Assembly (NCBI GenBank): GCA_963711675.1 | Contig: CAVQFB010000010.1 | Coordinates: 167,310 to 231,309, forward strand | Direction of reading: 5' to 3' | Length of the DNA stretch: 64,000 bases | Origin: CAVQFB01 sp963711675 | GTDB lineage: Bacteria > Acidobacteriota > Terriglobia > Terriglobales > Acidobacteriaceae | In this document: positions 1 through 9,290 of the stretch, in pieces | Position numbering within the stretch: the first letter of the stretch is position 1 | Layout of the letters: each line of letters opens with the position of its first letter | Translations under genes and position numbers: made by a program | Notes under the pieces: generated by a model | Told to the model about the DNA's origin: nothing | Seen by the model: the letters and a program-made list of their open reading frames with translations, nothing else | Database searches by the model: none

Positions 1-383
1 TGTTGCCTCGCAGACAGGGACTTGACATCCTTGACCGTTTATTCGTGGTCTGGATTCTACTCCGGACAGGCGACTTCTCCGGTCTTTGGACATTGGCTGT
101 CGAAAGATGAAGCCACTAGTAGAAGAGCAAACTCAGAGATTCTGACGGCCTTGGCCACACTTGAGGATCGTTGGGGGAACGCGATCTTGCGATCAATTTT
201 TGGATTGCTGTTGATAAATCGCGATTACACTCAACATCCCTCAAAGAGCGCCTACCTGATTACATCTGTCGCCGTGGAGATGTGAACTGTCGTACCAGAG
301 GGTACTCGAGGGTCCGGAGCCGCCTTAGTCTATCCCGGCCTCGTTGACTTGCCTGCGCGTCCCGCCTAAGATTGCCCGACTCC
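1..383. other. left-edge stretch with no convincing gene
   Basis: I see no recognisable coding sequence here. A short open frame on the plus strand (22-285) has a TTG start and no family resemblance. The stretch presumably holds the upstream region of the kinase gene that follows. No clear promoter, terminator or RNA gene could be picked out. Confidence 0.4.
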
Positions 384-3331
384 ATGATCGGCCAGACGAT
401 CTCGCACTACAAAATTGTCGGGAAGCTCGGGGGCGGGGGGATGGGCGTCGTCTACAAGGCCGAAGACACCCGCCTGCACCGCTTCGTCGCCCTGAAGTTT
501 CTGCCTGACCATGTCGCCCGTGATCCCCAGGCACTAGCCCGTTTCCAGCGCGAAGCGCAAGCCGCTTCCGCCCTGAACCATCCCAACATCTGCACCATTC
601 ACGATATCGGCGAGCAGGAGGGCCAGCTTACATCGTGATGGAGTTTCTGGAAGGCGCCACCCTCAAGCACATCATTGGCAACCGTCCCCTGGAACTGGAG
701 AATCTTCTTTCCCTCGGCATCGAGATCGCCGATGCTCTCGACGCGGCGCACGCCCGCGGCATTGTCCATCGCGACATCAAGCCCGCGAACATCTTCGTGA
801 CCGACCGCGGTCACGCCAAAATTCTCGATTTCGGCCTGGCCAAAGTTGCGCCCAATTCCACCCGCCCAGCCGATCAGGGAATGACAGCGCAGGCCACCGC
901 AATAAGCGACGAACACCTGACCAGCCCCGGTTCGACCATGGGCACCGTCGCCTACATGTCCCCGGAACAGGCAAAGGGCAAGGATCTCGACGCCCGCACC
1001 GACCTGTTTTCTTTCGGTGTCGTCCTCTACGAAATGGCGACGGGTGTCATCCCTTTTCGCGGCGACACCTCCGCGCTCATCTTTAAAGCCATTCTGGATG
1101 GCGTCCCGACCTCACCGATCCGCCTGAACCCAGATCTGCCACCAAAGCTGGAAGACATCCTGAATAAGGCGCTGGAGAAAGACCGCAACCTTCGCTACCA
1201 GCACGCAGCCGATATGCGCGCCGACCTCCAGCGCCTCAAGCGTGACACTGACTCCGGACGCGCGGTTGCTGCTAGTTCTTCTTCGAGAGTTGAAGTTGCG
1301 CAGGAAGCCATACCCCAGCCGTCTGGCCCATCTTCAGGTCGGGTCTCTGGCCCCATTTCGGCGGCTCCCGCTGCTGCGTCGTCCGCGTCCGTCGCGGCGG
1401 CAGGCTCTGCGGTTGTATCGCGAAAATCGCCGTGGAAAATTCTGGTTCCCGTCGTCGCGGTGCTAATTGCCCTGGCGATCGCTGGTGGTTTCTACTTCCG
1501 CTCGGCCCACGCTTCCAAGCTCACCGAAAAGGACACGGTTGTTCTCGCCGAATTCTCCAACACCACCGGCGACCCCGTCTTCGACGGCACCTTGAAGCAG
1601 GCGCTCGCGGTGGACCTCGACCAGTCACCCTTTCTGCGCGTCGTGCCACCAGCCCGAGTTCAGAAGACGCTCGCCTTTATGGGCCGTTCCCCTGATGAAC
1701 GCCTCACCACCGATCTCGCGCGCGATTTGTGCCTGCGCGTAGGCAGCAAGGCGATGCTTTCCGGCTCGATCGCCAGTCTCGGCTCGCAGTACATCGTCAC
1801 TCTGAATGCAGTGAATTGCCAGAGTGGCGACTCCCTCGCACAGCAGCAGGCGGAGGCTTCGAGCAAAGAACAGGTACTTTCCGCGCTCGGGACCGCGGCT
1901 TCAAAGTTGCGTGGCACGCTCGGCGAGTCGCTCGCGTCCATACAGAAATATGACGTGCCCATCGACCAGGTCACCACCGCGTCACTCGATGCGCTGAAAG
2001 CCTTTTCCCTGGGTAATGCCGAGTTCGACCGCGGCCGCGGCCTGTCGTCGTTGCCCTTCTATCGCCGCGCCGTCGAACTCGATCCCAATTTCGCCTGGGT
2101 CTACGCCCGCATGGGCACCGCCTACAACAACGCCGGCGAGCTGGAACCAGCGAAAGAGAACATCCGCAAAGCGTATGAACTAAGGGACCGCGTTAGCGAG
2201 AGGGAAAAGCTCTACATCACCGAGCATTACTACGAGACCGTTACCGGTGAGCTCGACAAAGAGATTGAGACCCTGGAGCTCTACCTCCGTACCTATCCCG
2301 CCGACTCCGTCCCCGGCAACAACCTGGGGATCAGCTACGAACAAATCGGCGAGAATGAGAAGGCGGCGGCCGCCGCCCGCCAGAGCGTACTTGCCGACCC
2401 CAACGCCGCGAACGCCTACAGCACTCTCGCCTATGCCTATGCTGCGATCGGGCGCGCCGACGAGGCCCGGCAGACCATCGACCAGGCCCTCAAGCAATTC
2501 CCGGAGTCAGAAGATATTCACTGGGCTGCCCTGTGGCTCGCGTATGCCTATGACAAGCCCGACGAAGCCCAGCGCCTCTTAGCGTGGGCCAAAGGCAGGC
2601 CCGGCGAATACGTCTTCCTCAACCTTCAGGCGCGTACGCTGCAAAGCGAAGGAAAGCTGCGCCAGTCGACCGACTTGACGCAACAAGCGCTGGAAATGGA
2701 GAAGAGCCAGAATCTTAAGGAGGCCGAGTGGCCCGACCTTGGCCAACTCGCACTCGTTCAAGCTGACTTCGGGGCCTGCGATCAGGCTCGGCAAACGGCC
2801 ACTCGTATTCCCGCCGAAAAAAGCCGGGATGGTGCCGTCCTCGCTGGCTTTGCGTTCGCCACTTGCGGGGACAGAGCCAAGGCTGAGGCTATCGTCTCCG
2901 GGCTCGGCAAGGGCTATCCTCTGAATACTCTCGTCCAAAGATTGGCGATACCTCTGATTCGCGCCAGAATCGAGGTCCAGCGGGGAGAGAACTCCAAAGT
3001 CGCCGAGGAGTTGCACCCCACGGATGCCTACCAGTTCGGCTACATCGCCTCCGGCACCCCGGCTTATTTACGAGGGCTCGCCGCCCTGCAGGCCAAACAA
3101 GGGCCACAGGCGGTAGCCGAGTTCCAGAAGATTCTCGATCACAAGGCCTATTTCGGTGCGAGTACCTACGTGTCGCTGGCTAAGCTTGGCCTCGCTCGAG
3201 GTTATGCGCTATCTGGCGACAACGCCAAGGCTCGCACTGCCTACCAGGACTTCTTCACCAAGTGGAAAGACGCCGACCCCGACCTCCCTATCCTGAAGGA
3301 AGCCAAATCCGAATACGCGAAGTTACAGTAA
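384..3331 (+). CDS. Ser/Thr protein kinase with TPR domain, frameshifted
   Basis: A PknB-type membrane kinase expected to phosphorylate Ser/Thr on partner proteins. The N-terminal piece (to about 626) has the glycine loop GKLGGGGMG and the VALKFL lysine. The continuation in another frame has HRDIKPANIF, DFGLA and GTVAYMSPEQ. After the kinase domain come a Ser/Ala/Pro-rich linker, one transmembrane segment (LVPVVAVLIALAIAGG) and a long extracytoplasmic TPR-like region. One base appears to be missing near 626: adding a G after CAG restores GQ-AYIVMEFLEG, the usual family sequence. I start at ATG 384 (MIGQTISHYKI) because that is the conserved beginning of this family. This is either a sequencing error or a recent pseudogene; the rest is well preserved over about 980 codons. 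Confidence 0.85.
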
Positions 3332-3351
3332 TCTTCCTCGTGCCCCTTCAT

Positions 3352-3411
3352 GTTATTAGTGTTATTAGTGTTATTAGTGTTATTATGTTATTAGTATTCT
3401 TAGTACTCTTA
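3352..3411. repeat. short tandem repeat, 9-bp unit GTTATTAGT
   Basis: Three perfect copies of GTTATTAGT (3352-3378) are followed by degenerate copies (GTTATTAT, GTTATTAGT, ATTCTTAGT, ACTCTTAGT). AT-rich tandem DNA of this sort stands out against GC-rich surroundings. It lies directly downstream of the kinase stop codon. Confidence 0.85.
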
Positions 3412-3414
3412 GTT

Positions 3415-3486
3415 CCTTCGTGTCCCTTAGTGCCCTTCGTGGTTAAGTTCTCTTCAGGCCCTGTGTCCTCTGCGTCCTCTGTGGTT
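3415..3486. repeat. dispersed-type intergenic repeat (TTCGTGTCC / CTCTGTGGTT phrases)
   Basis: Related short phrases follow each other here: TTCGTGTCCCTTAG, CCCTTCGTGGTTAA, CTGTGTCCTCTG, CGTCCTCTGTGGTT. A related phrase (GCCTCTGTGACTCCGTGG) occurs at 22291 and a near copy at 51075. I take them as members of one degenerate non-coding repeat family. Its role is unknown. Confidence 0.55.
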
Positions 3487-3812
3487 CTGGTTTTCCAAAC
3501 TTCTACCGCGACCACGAATACGTCACCTTCTGCGTAGATTAGCGGGATCACGACATCTGATGTCAAGCCGTCCCGCACGATCCGTGTGGCGCGGACACTC
3601 TTGTCCGCGCGCGTTCACCATCCTCAGTGTGCCCCCAACACCCGCGCCCGATCACATCAATCGTCCAGGCCAGAATCGACGCGAGTGGCGGAAAATGATT
3701 GTTATCACTGCCCGCTGACGCCGTCCGCCGCATACTTAATCTGAAGAGATACTCGCGAGCGGAGTGCAAGCCCAGCCAGGTAACAGAATAACGATGCGTG
3801 CAGGAGGTCCTT

Positions 3813-4364
3813 ATGAGCGCTGCTGTTGTCACTACCCTCGTCCCGCAATCCAATGATTCCACAGCGGCCATCGAACGTTATCAAGACGCCTATCGCACAG
3901 CAGATGCGGCCGTCACATTTGGCGAGACCGTCAGACTGGCCGGTATCTTTGCAGGCGGTGCGGTTTTTGTCGGGGCTCTGGTCGCATTTCAGTTAGGTTT
4001 CGCGGAACGTTCACGTTTCCCCGCTGTGGCCATTTTGCTGATCGCTTGTGCGGCTTTGCTGGTCTTGATTTCCCAGATTGTGGCTTGGGGGTTTCACGTT
4101 CAAGGCAATTTGCTGAAGGCCGTTCTCGACTCGGACGTCAATTCCTCGCCTTTTCTCTCTGATCCGCAGAGAGCAAGGGCCATGTTCTTGAAGAAACCGT
4201 GCGTTCCATCTCTAAAGGGTTGGGATTTTCGCGTTCACCTGCACTCCCTGCCGAGCGTCTTGCGCCGGCACCACGGTGCAGTCCTGGAGTTCCCAAATCC
4301 TGCGCAATCCATTGGGAACAACGGCGACAATCGTAAACAAGGGCGCGTCGGCGAACGCGATTGA
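3813..4364 (+). CDS. small two-TM membrane protein, unknown function
   Basis: The start is the ATG with a perfect AGGAGG six bases upstream. The protein begins with a short cytoplasmic part (IERYQDAYRTADAAV), then two hydrophobic segments around residues 45-65 and 70-95, then a soluble part containing NSSPFLSDPQRARAM. That layout recalls a family of small acidobacterial membrane proteins which, from memory, usually end just after such a motif. Here the frame runs on for about 55 more residues of unusual composition, so the last third may be a run-on past a lost stop codon. No function can be assigned. Confidence 0.6.
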   Translation: MSAAVVTTLVPQSNDSTAAIERYQDAYRTADAAVTFGETVRLAGIFAGGAVFVGALVAFQLGFAERSRFPAVAILLIACAALLVLISQIVAWGFHVQGNLLKAVLDSDVNSSPFLSDPQRARAMFLKKPCVPSLKGWDFRVHLHSLPSVLRRHHGAVLEFPNPAQSIGNNGDNRKQGRVGERD

Positions 4365-4545
4365 TCCACCGTGAGGCAGGACCGAGCTGGGCTGAAAGGC
4401 GAGTGCCCGCCTCGGCGCAGGGCTCCGCGTCTCCACGATCCCTGAATACAAGTGCAAATTCTTGCCCATTGACACCCTCGAGCCCTGTAGCCATACTCGC
4501 CCGCGAGCCCACCCGGGCTTCATTTCTGCGCGGACGAGAATTTCG

Positions 4546-5433
4546 ATGAAGCCGATGAAAAGCAGCAAATTACTTTTGCGCGCACTAGTGTTTCTAATGA
4601 CCCCCGTCGTCGCGGCCGTCGCCGCCGACGCGCCAAGCCTTACCTTTCACTTCGCCTCGGTCAACGTGCCAGGGTCGATCCACACCAATCCCCGAGGAGT
4701 TAACAATGCGGGCGTGATCGTCGGAGCCTACGGAGACGCGAGCCTGCAAATTCACGGTTTCAAACTCCAAGGTAGTAAATTCACGACCATCGATGATCCC
4801 AACGGCAAATCCACTATCTGCCAGAAGATCAACAAGAACGGTGCGATCGTCGGCCAATACACCGTTCCCGGCGTCGGCCCCGTGGGTTTTTTGTATAAGA
4901 ACGGAACGTTTACCGACATCTCCGGTCCTGCCGGCTCGACCGGGGCGAGCGCTTACGGGATAAACGACAAGGAAGACATCGTCGGCTTCTACCTTGACTC
5001 AGCTGGAGCCGAGCACGGATTTCTCCTGCGCGGCGCGACCTACACGACGCTGGACGTGCCCGATGCCGCGGCTACAGCCGCCAGCAGCATCAACAACAAT
5101 GGCAATGTCACCCTGGTCTGGCTGAATTCGAAAACCGGAGCCATTGAATCGTCTTTTTACAATGGCAAGACCTACCGGACGATCGACGTTCCGGGCGCTC
5201 AGGGATCGGTTGCCCTCGGCCTCGACAATGCCGGCGATGTCGTGTACCAGTGGAACGCCGCCAACAACCTGCTCCACGGTGCCCTGCGGCACGGCGGAAA
5301 ATTCTACAAGTTCGACTTCCCGCACAGCCCGCAAACCTACGCCGCCGGAATCAATGATGCTCAAGTAATCGTGGGAGGATATCAGGTCAAGAAAAACGGC
5401 CGCTTCCACGGGTACAAGGCGTCTTACAAGTAG
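4546..5433 (+). CDS. secreted HAF-repeat protein
   Basis: The product has a signal peptide (KSSKLLLRALVFLMTPVVAA) and then tandem repeats of the HAF type, each with a pattern like G-I-N-x-x-G-x-I-V-G followed by a GF/HGF-L turn: NNAGVIVGAYGD, NKNGAIVGQY, NDKEDIVGFY, NNNGNVTLVW, NDAQVIVGGY. These repeats resemble beta-propeller blades. The protein is probably periplasmic or extracellular, with no enzymatic residues evident. ATG 4546 is chosen because it directly precedes the signal peptide; ATG 4555 is an equal alternative. It stands alone, with no obvious operon partner. Confidence 0.8.
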   Translation: MKPMKSSKLLLRALVFLMTPVVAAVAADAPSLTFHFASVNVPGSIHTNPRGVNNAGVIVGAYGDASLQIHGFKLQGSKFTTIDDPNGKSTICQKINKNGAIVGQYTVPGVGPVGFLYKNGTFTDISGPAGSTGASAYGINDKEDIVGFYLDSAGAEHGFLLRGATYTTLDVPDAAATAASSINNNGNVTLVWLNSKTGAIESSFYNGKTYRTIDVPGAQGSVALGLDNAGDVVYQWNAANNLLHGALRHGGKFYKFDFPHSPQTYAAGINDAQVIVGGYQVKKNGRFHGYKASYK

Positions 5434-5609
5434 GACTTGAAATCAAGCTCCAGCTGCCAGACAACTTCCTGGCACTCAACTCCAGAACCGTACACATAAC
5501 CCGGAATTTGTTCAGCGAGTGACTTGTGGATTGCCTCTAACGCGGCAAACGAGCGGCATGGTCTGGGTGTACATTAGTTCGCCAGGATGAGAAAACGACG
5601 GAATAAACC

Positions 5610-6518
5610 ATGACACCCAACCGCACAGGCGATCACAACGTGCTGCCGGCCTTGCCTTTCGACAGCTGGAAGGACACTCTCGCAACCCTGCACATGTGGA
5701 CGCAGGTAGTCGGCAAAGTGCGTCTCAAATTGTGTCCGCTCGTCAACCACTGGTGGAACGTCCCCTTCTACTTGACCGCGCGGGGCATGACCACTTCTGC
5801 GATGCCACTCTCCTCCGGAGCGATCGAGGTACGGTTTGATTTCATCGAGCACAAACTATTCCTCGAAGCCAGCGACGGCCGCGTTAGCACCATAGCGCTC
5901 ACCGCACAGAGTGTTGCCGAGTTCTATAAGAAGTTCATGACCGCTCTGGCCGAACTCGGCGCCGCCGTCGACATATGGACCACACCGTGCGAGATTCCCG
6001 ATCCCATTCCGTTTGAGCGCGACCATCTTCATGCGGCATACGATCCGGAAGCCGTGCACAAATTCTGGCGCATCCTGGTGTGGGTGGATCAGGTACTCAA
6101 GGAATTCCGGACTGGATTCCTGGGAAAGGTCAGCCCCGTCCATTTTTTCTGGGGAAGTTTCGATCTTGCCGTAACCCGCTTCTCCGGGAGAGTGGCGCCG
6201 GAGCGGCCGGGAGCCGACTCAATCACTCGTGAAGCTTACTCTCACGAAGTCAGTAGCGCGGGATTCTGGCCCGGAGGAGGGGAGATCAAGGGGCCTGCTT
6301 TCTACTCCTACGCTGCGCCCGAACCACCCGGTTTCGCGGAGCAACGGGTTCTCCCGGCAGCGGCGTTCTACCATCCGCAGATGAAAGAGTTCCTGCTTAT
6401 GTATGACGACGTGCGCACCGCCGATTCCCCAAAAGCCACGCTGATGGAATTCCTCCAGAGTACCTACAACGCAGCCGCTGACTGCGGGCATTGGGACCGC
6501 AAAACGCTGGAACGCTAA
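5610..6518 (+). CDS. DUF5996 family protein
   Basis: The sequence matches the DUF5996 pattern as I know it: LPALPFDSWKDTLATLHMW near the N-terminus, the KLCPLVNHWWNV stretch, a central HKFWRILVWVDQVLKEFR segment, then SPVHFFWGSFDLAVTRFSG and HEVSSAGFWPGG. About 302 residues, soluble, many conserved Trp and His. Biochemical function is unknown. The gene stands alone between a HAF-repeat protein and the metal-response locus. Confidence 0.85.
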   Translation: MTPNRTGDHNVLPALPFDSWKDTLATLHMWTQVVGKVRLKLCPLVNHWWNVPFYLTARGMTTSAMPLSSGAIEVRFDFIEHKLFLEASDGRVSTIALTAQSVAEFYKKFMTALAELGAAVDIWTTPCEIPDPIPFERDHLHAAYDPEAVHKFWRILVWVDQVLKEFRTGFLGKVSPVHFFWGSFDLAVTRFSGRVAPERPGADSITREAYSHEVSSAGFWPGGGEIKGPAFYSYAAPEPPGFAEQRVLPAAAFYHPQMKEFLLMYDDVRTADSPKATLMEFLQSTYNAAADCGHWDRKTLER

Positions 6519-6713
6519 GATGGCGACTTCGGTTGACGGCCCCAGCACATACGCGTCGTTTCCGGTTACGTTACTTCCGCTGTGCTCGTGACACGGCCGG
6601 AATCCGCGTGGAATGTCCAACAATGCTGCGGAAAGTGTCAGGAGAGTTGCTTTCGGTGAGTGCTAATTTCAGGTCGCGTGATCGTCGCGGTCGTTCGTGG
6701 GGGCAAGGCCTTG

Positions 6714-6992
6714 CTATCTGAGGTAGGTTTTCACCATGTCGATCACCTCATCGGCCGCAAGTATCTGCTCTGAGTTTGGTCTGCGCTTCGGGTCGAGCAC
6801 GTGGTTTCGGATGTGGCCCTCAAGGAGTTCCGTCATCAGGCTGTTGACTGCACCTCTCGCTGCGCTGATGATCTGCAACACCTCCGAGCAATCGCGCCCT
6901 TCATCAAGAACCCGTTCAAGAGCCTCGAATTGTCCCCGGATGCGTTTGCTGCGCAGAATCAGCTTCTGTTTGTTCCTGATCGTATGACTCAT
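6714..6992 (-). CDS. RcnR/CsoR/FrmR-family metal-sensing repressor
   Basis: A 92-residue all-helical DNA-binding repressor. The start MSHTIRNKQK is nearly that of E. coli RcnR as I recall it, which fixes the initiation codon. The metal ligands of RcnR (His3, Cys35, His60, His64) are all present: SH at the N-terminus, RDC at 35, EGH at 60 and NH at 64. CsoR (Cu) would show Cys-His-Cys, and FrmR (formaldehyde) lacks the His64 pattern, so nickel or cobalt is the best guess for the effector. It is divergent from a P1B-type ATPase, and the 126-bp intergenic region carries a CsoR-type palindrome. The expected logic is repression without metal and release on Ni/Co binding. Confidence 0.9.
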   Translation of the reverse strand: MSHTIRNKQKLILRSKRIRGQFEALERVLDEGRDCSEVLQIISAARGAVNSLMTELLEGHIRNHVLDPKRRPNSEQILAADEVIDMVKTYLR

Positions 6993-7020
6993 TCGCGAAG
7001 GAATGATATCATGCTGGCGG

Positions 7021-7049
7021 TTGCTTATACCTATCGGGGTATGTACTAT
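7021..7049 (+). promoter_or_regulatory. candidate promoter of the metal ATPase with operator in its spacer
   Basis: TTGCTT (7021-7026) and TACTAT (7044-7049) are separated by exactly 17 bp. That spacer is filled by ATACCTATCGGGGTAT (7027-7042), an imperfect palindrome with ATACC/GGTAT arms around a G-tract, as in known CsoR-family operators. Binding by the divergent RcnR-like protein would block polymerase. Promoter boxes are only moderate matches; the operator is the stronger part. Confidence 0.6.
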
Positions 7050-7118
7050 GAGTCCGCGGGATGATCCGGTTCTCTTCTCCGCAAATAGACGCTTTCGCGG
7101 CACGGAAGGAATGCATCC

Positions 7119-9065
7119 ATGAGCACCTCACCCCTGATTACCAACTCCCCGGCCCACGGTCCCGGCCTGGAGGGAAAAGCGATTTTTCCAGAGTCAAAGA
7201 CAACCCACCTCCCCGCCGACCACGAAGAACACGGAGTGGAGTGGACCGAACTCCTCCGTATTGCCTTCGTCGCCTTGGCTGCCGCTGCGGTCTGGTTTCG
7301 GCTTTGGGAGCCGTTCCCGCACATCAGCGTCATCGGAGTCGCAGCCACCCTCATCGGTGGATATCCCATTTTCAAGGAAGCCGTCGAAAACATCGTGGAA
7401 CGCAAGATGACGATGGAACTCTCCATGACCATCGCGCTTTTTTCGGCGTTGGCAATCGGAGAGTTTTTCACCGCTCTGGTCATCACCGGCTTTGTGCTGG
7501 CCGCCGAAGTTTTGGAGGGGCTAACAGTTGGCAGAGGCCGCCGGGCTATCCAGAGTCTCCTGGATTTTCTCCCCAGAACCGTCGCAGTCCGCCGCAATGG
7601 TCTGGTGGTGGAAGTAGCATCCGACCAGGTTCAAGTGGGTGACACGGTCATTGTGAAACCGGGTGGACACATCCCGGTGGATGGCACTGTGCTCGACGGC
7701 CGCTCATTTGTGGAACAAGCTGCCATCACCGGCGAAGCCATGCCGGTGGAGAAAGCGCCTGGAGATGCGGTGTATGCCGGAACCATCAATCAATCAGGCG
7801 CGCTGGAAATCAGGGCCCAAAAACTCGGACGCGACACCACGTTTGGCAGGATCATTGAGGCCGTCGAACGCGCCGAGAAGTCACGGGCTCCTATTCAGAA
7901 AACTGCCGATCGCCTGGCTGGTTACCTCGTCTACTTTGCCATGGGGGCGGCAGTTCTGACCTTCATCATCACTCACAATGTCAGGTCAACCATTTCGGTC
8001 GTGATCGTTGCCGGAGCGTGTGGCATTGCAGCTGGAACTCCGCTTGCCATCCTCGGAGCCATCGGCCGCGCGGCTCATCACGGCGCCATCATTAAAGGGG
8101 GCCTCTATCTGGAAGCACTCTCAGCCGTGGACACGGTGCTTTTAGACAAGACGGGTACGCTGACTTTCGGTACTCCGCAGATCCGGGAGGTCGTCTCCGC
8201 CAATGGCTTCAGTGAGCAGCAGATTATAGGCGCCGCCAGCATTGCGGAGCGCAAATCGGAACATCCTCTTGCCAAGGCGATTGTGGCACGGGCAACCGAG
8301 CTCGCCATTCCACTCCTGGAGCCCGACGAATTCTCCTACACGCCGGGAAGAGGAGTCAGGGTCAGTTATCAACGCGAGGAGATCCTTGTGGGTAGCCTGG
8401 CGCTCCTCGTGGAGCGTGGCATGACGAGAGGTTTGCCCGCGAGTGGTAACGGTGCGGGCGGGGCGTCGGAAGTATACGTCGCCCGCTCGGGGCAAGTTCT
8501 TGGAAGTATCCGGATTGCCGACGTTTTGCGGCCGGAAGCCAAGAATTCGGTTGCCGCCATGCGACAGATGGGTTTGAAAACTGTTTTGTTGAGTGGCGAC
8601 ACACAAGCTGCGACCGCGTCGGTTGGCCGCGATCTCGGAGTGGACGAAGCGGTGGGAGGACTCCTGCCGGAGCAGAAAGCAAAATGGGTGACTGAGCTCC
8701 GTGGCCAAGGGCGCAATGTCGCGATGGTCGGTGACGGAATTAACGACGCTCCAGCTCTGGTTGAGGCCAATGTTGGCATCGCCATGGGTTCGGGAACTGA
8801 TGTCGCACGGGAAAGCGCGGACGTGATCCTGATCGGAAGCGATCTATCGAAATTGGTGGAAACTCTGCGGGTCGCTCGGCGCTGTCGCGGGATCATCATG
8901 CAGAACTTTGTGGGTACGCTGGTCGTGGACAGCGTGGGTGTGGGAATGGCAGCCTTCGGCTTCCTGAACCCACTCCTGGCCGCATTTATTCACGTAACTT
9001 CAGAGTTGGCATTCATCCTCAACTCCACGAGATTGTTGCCCCGGAGCTCTGAAGCCGGGCGATGA
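7119..9065 (+). CDS. P1B-type heavy-metal-transporting ATPase (putative Co/Ni exporter)
   Basis: An ATP-driven metal efflux pump in the inner membrane. The 648 residues show TM helices near 45-105 and 120-145, an actuator domain with ITGEAMPVEK, then a TM pair, the phosphorylation site DKTGTLT (Asp343), the SEHPLA nucleotide-binding motif and GDGINDAP. There is no N-terminal HMA domain, only a short His/Glu-containing tail (DHEEHGVEW). The usual CPC/SPC membrane motif reads G-A-C at 299-301 (AGACGIAAGTP), so the invariant proline is gone. A GGAAGGA ribosome-binding site precedes the ATG. It is divergent from an RcnR-like repressor and followed by a tiny membrane protein and a ferredoxin-like protein, which supports Ni/Co rather than Cu as cargo. 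Confidence 0.93.
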   Translation: MSTSPLITNSPAHGPGLEGKAIFPESKTTHLPADHEEHGVEWTELLRIAFVALAAAAVWFRLWEPFPHISVIGVAATLIGGYPIFKEAVENIVERKMTMELSMTIALFSALAIGEFFTALVITGFVLAAEVLEGLTVGRGRRAIQSLLDFLPRTVAVRRNGLVVEVASDQVQVGDTVIVKPGGHIPVDGTVLDGRSFVEQAAITGEAMPVEKAPGDAVYAGTINQSGALEIRAQKLGRDTTFGRIIEAVERAEKSRAPIQKTADRLAGYLVYFAMGAAVLTFIITHNVRSTISVVIVAGACGIAAGTPLAILGAIGRAAHHGAIIKGGLYLEALSAVDTVLLDKTGTLTFGTPQIREVVSANGFSEQQIIGAASIAERKSEHPLAKAIVARATELAIPLLEPDEFSYTPGRGVRVSYQREEILVGSLALLVERGMTRGLPASGNGAGGASEVYVARSGQVLGSIRIADVLRPEAKNSVAAMRQMGLKTVLLSGDTQAATASVGRDLGVDEAVGGLLPEQKAKWVTELRGQGRNVAMVGDGINDAPALVEANVGIAMGSGTDVARESADVILIGSDLSKLVETLRVARRCRGIIMQNFVGTLVVDSVGVGMAAFGFLNPLLAAFIHVTSELAFILNSTRLLPRSSEAGR

Positions 9066-9101
9066 GATCGAGGCGTTGCAGCGAAGCTTGAACTGCGGAC
9101 A

Positions 9102-9257
9102 ATGCATTTTGCTCGTGTGATTCAGAGTCGGGAAGGGCGGGCGTGGGCAGCCCTGATCGCCCTGGCGATCTTGGGAATTCTAATCGCGTTCGTTTGGTTG
9201 TCGGGTGGATCGCACGGCCCGTTTGATATGGACGAACTCTACGGCTTGTTGGATTGA
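9102..9257 (+). CDS. 51-residue single-TM small protein
   Basis: A short frame starting ATG and ending TGA, 36 bases after the metal ATPase stop and 33 before the ferredoxin-like gene. It encodes a basic N-terminus (ARVIQSREGRAW), one strong hydrophobic helix (ALIALAILGILIAFVWLS) and an acidic tail ending FDMDELYGLLD. The positive-inside pattern predicts the tail in the periplasm. Such small membrane proteins often modulate transporters, and position suggests a partner of the ATPase. I know no family for it; that it is expressed is an inference from its clean TM topology and spacing. Confidence 0.55.
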   Translation: MHFARVIQSREGRAWAALIALAILGILIAFVWLSGGSHGPFDMDELYGLLD

Positions 9258-9290
9258 ATGATTCTTGGAGGCCGGGACCAATAAGGCACC

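Larger units (their letters stand above)
3332..3812. other. intergenic stretch with repeats, no gene
   Basis: This 480-base gap holds low-complexity repeats just after the kinase stop (listed separately) and then unremarkable sequence. No gene is supported. An AGGAGG ribosome-binding site at 3802-3807 belongs to the next gene. Confidence 0.6.

Noticed and set aside
22..285. 87-codon open frame at the left edge
   Set aside because: TTG start, no ribosome-binding site, no domain or hydrophobic pattern, composition unlike neighbouring genes.
3262..3537. plus-strand frame running through the tandem repeat
   Set aside because: It consists of the translated 9-mer repeat (ISVISVISV) and overlaps the kinase end.
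4212..4568. minus-strand open frame opposite the end of the small membrane protein and start of the HAF-repeat gene
   Set aside because: It overlaps a gene with a clear signal peptide and repeats, and its sequence matches no family; possibly a relic, but not supportable.
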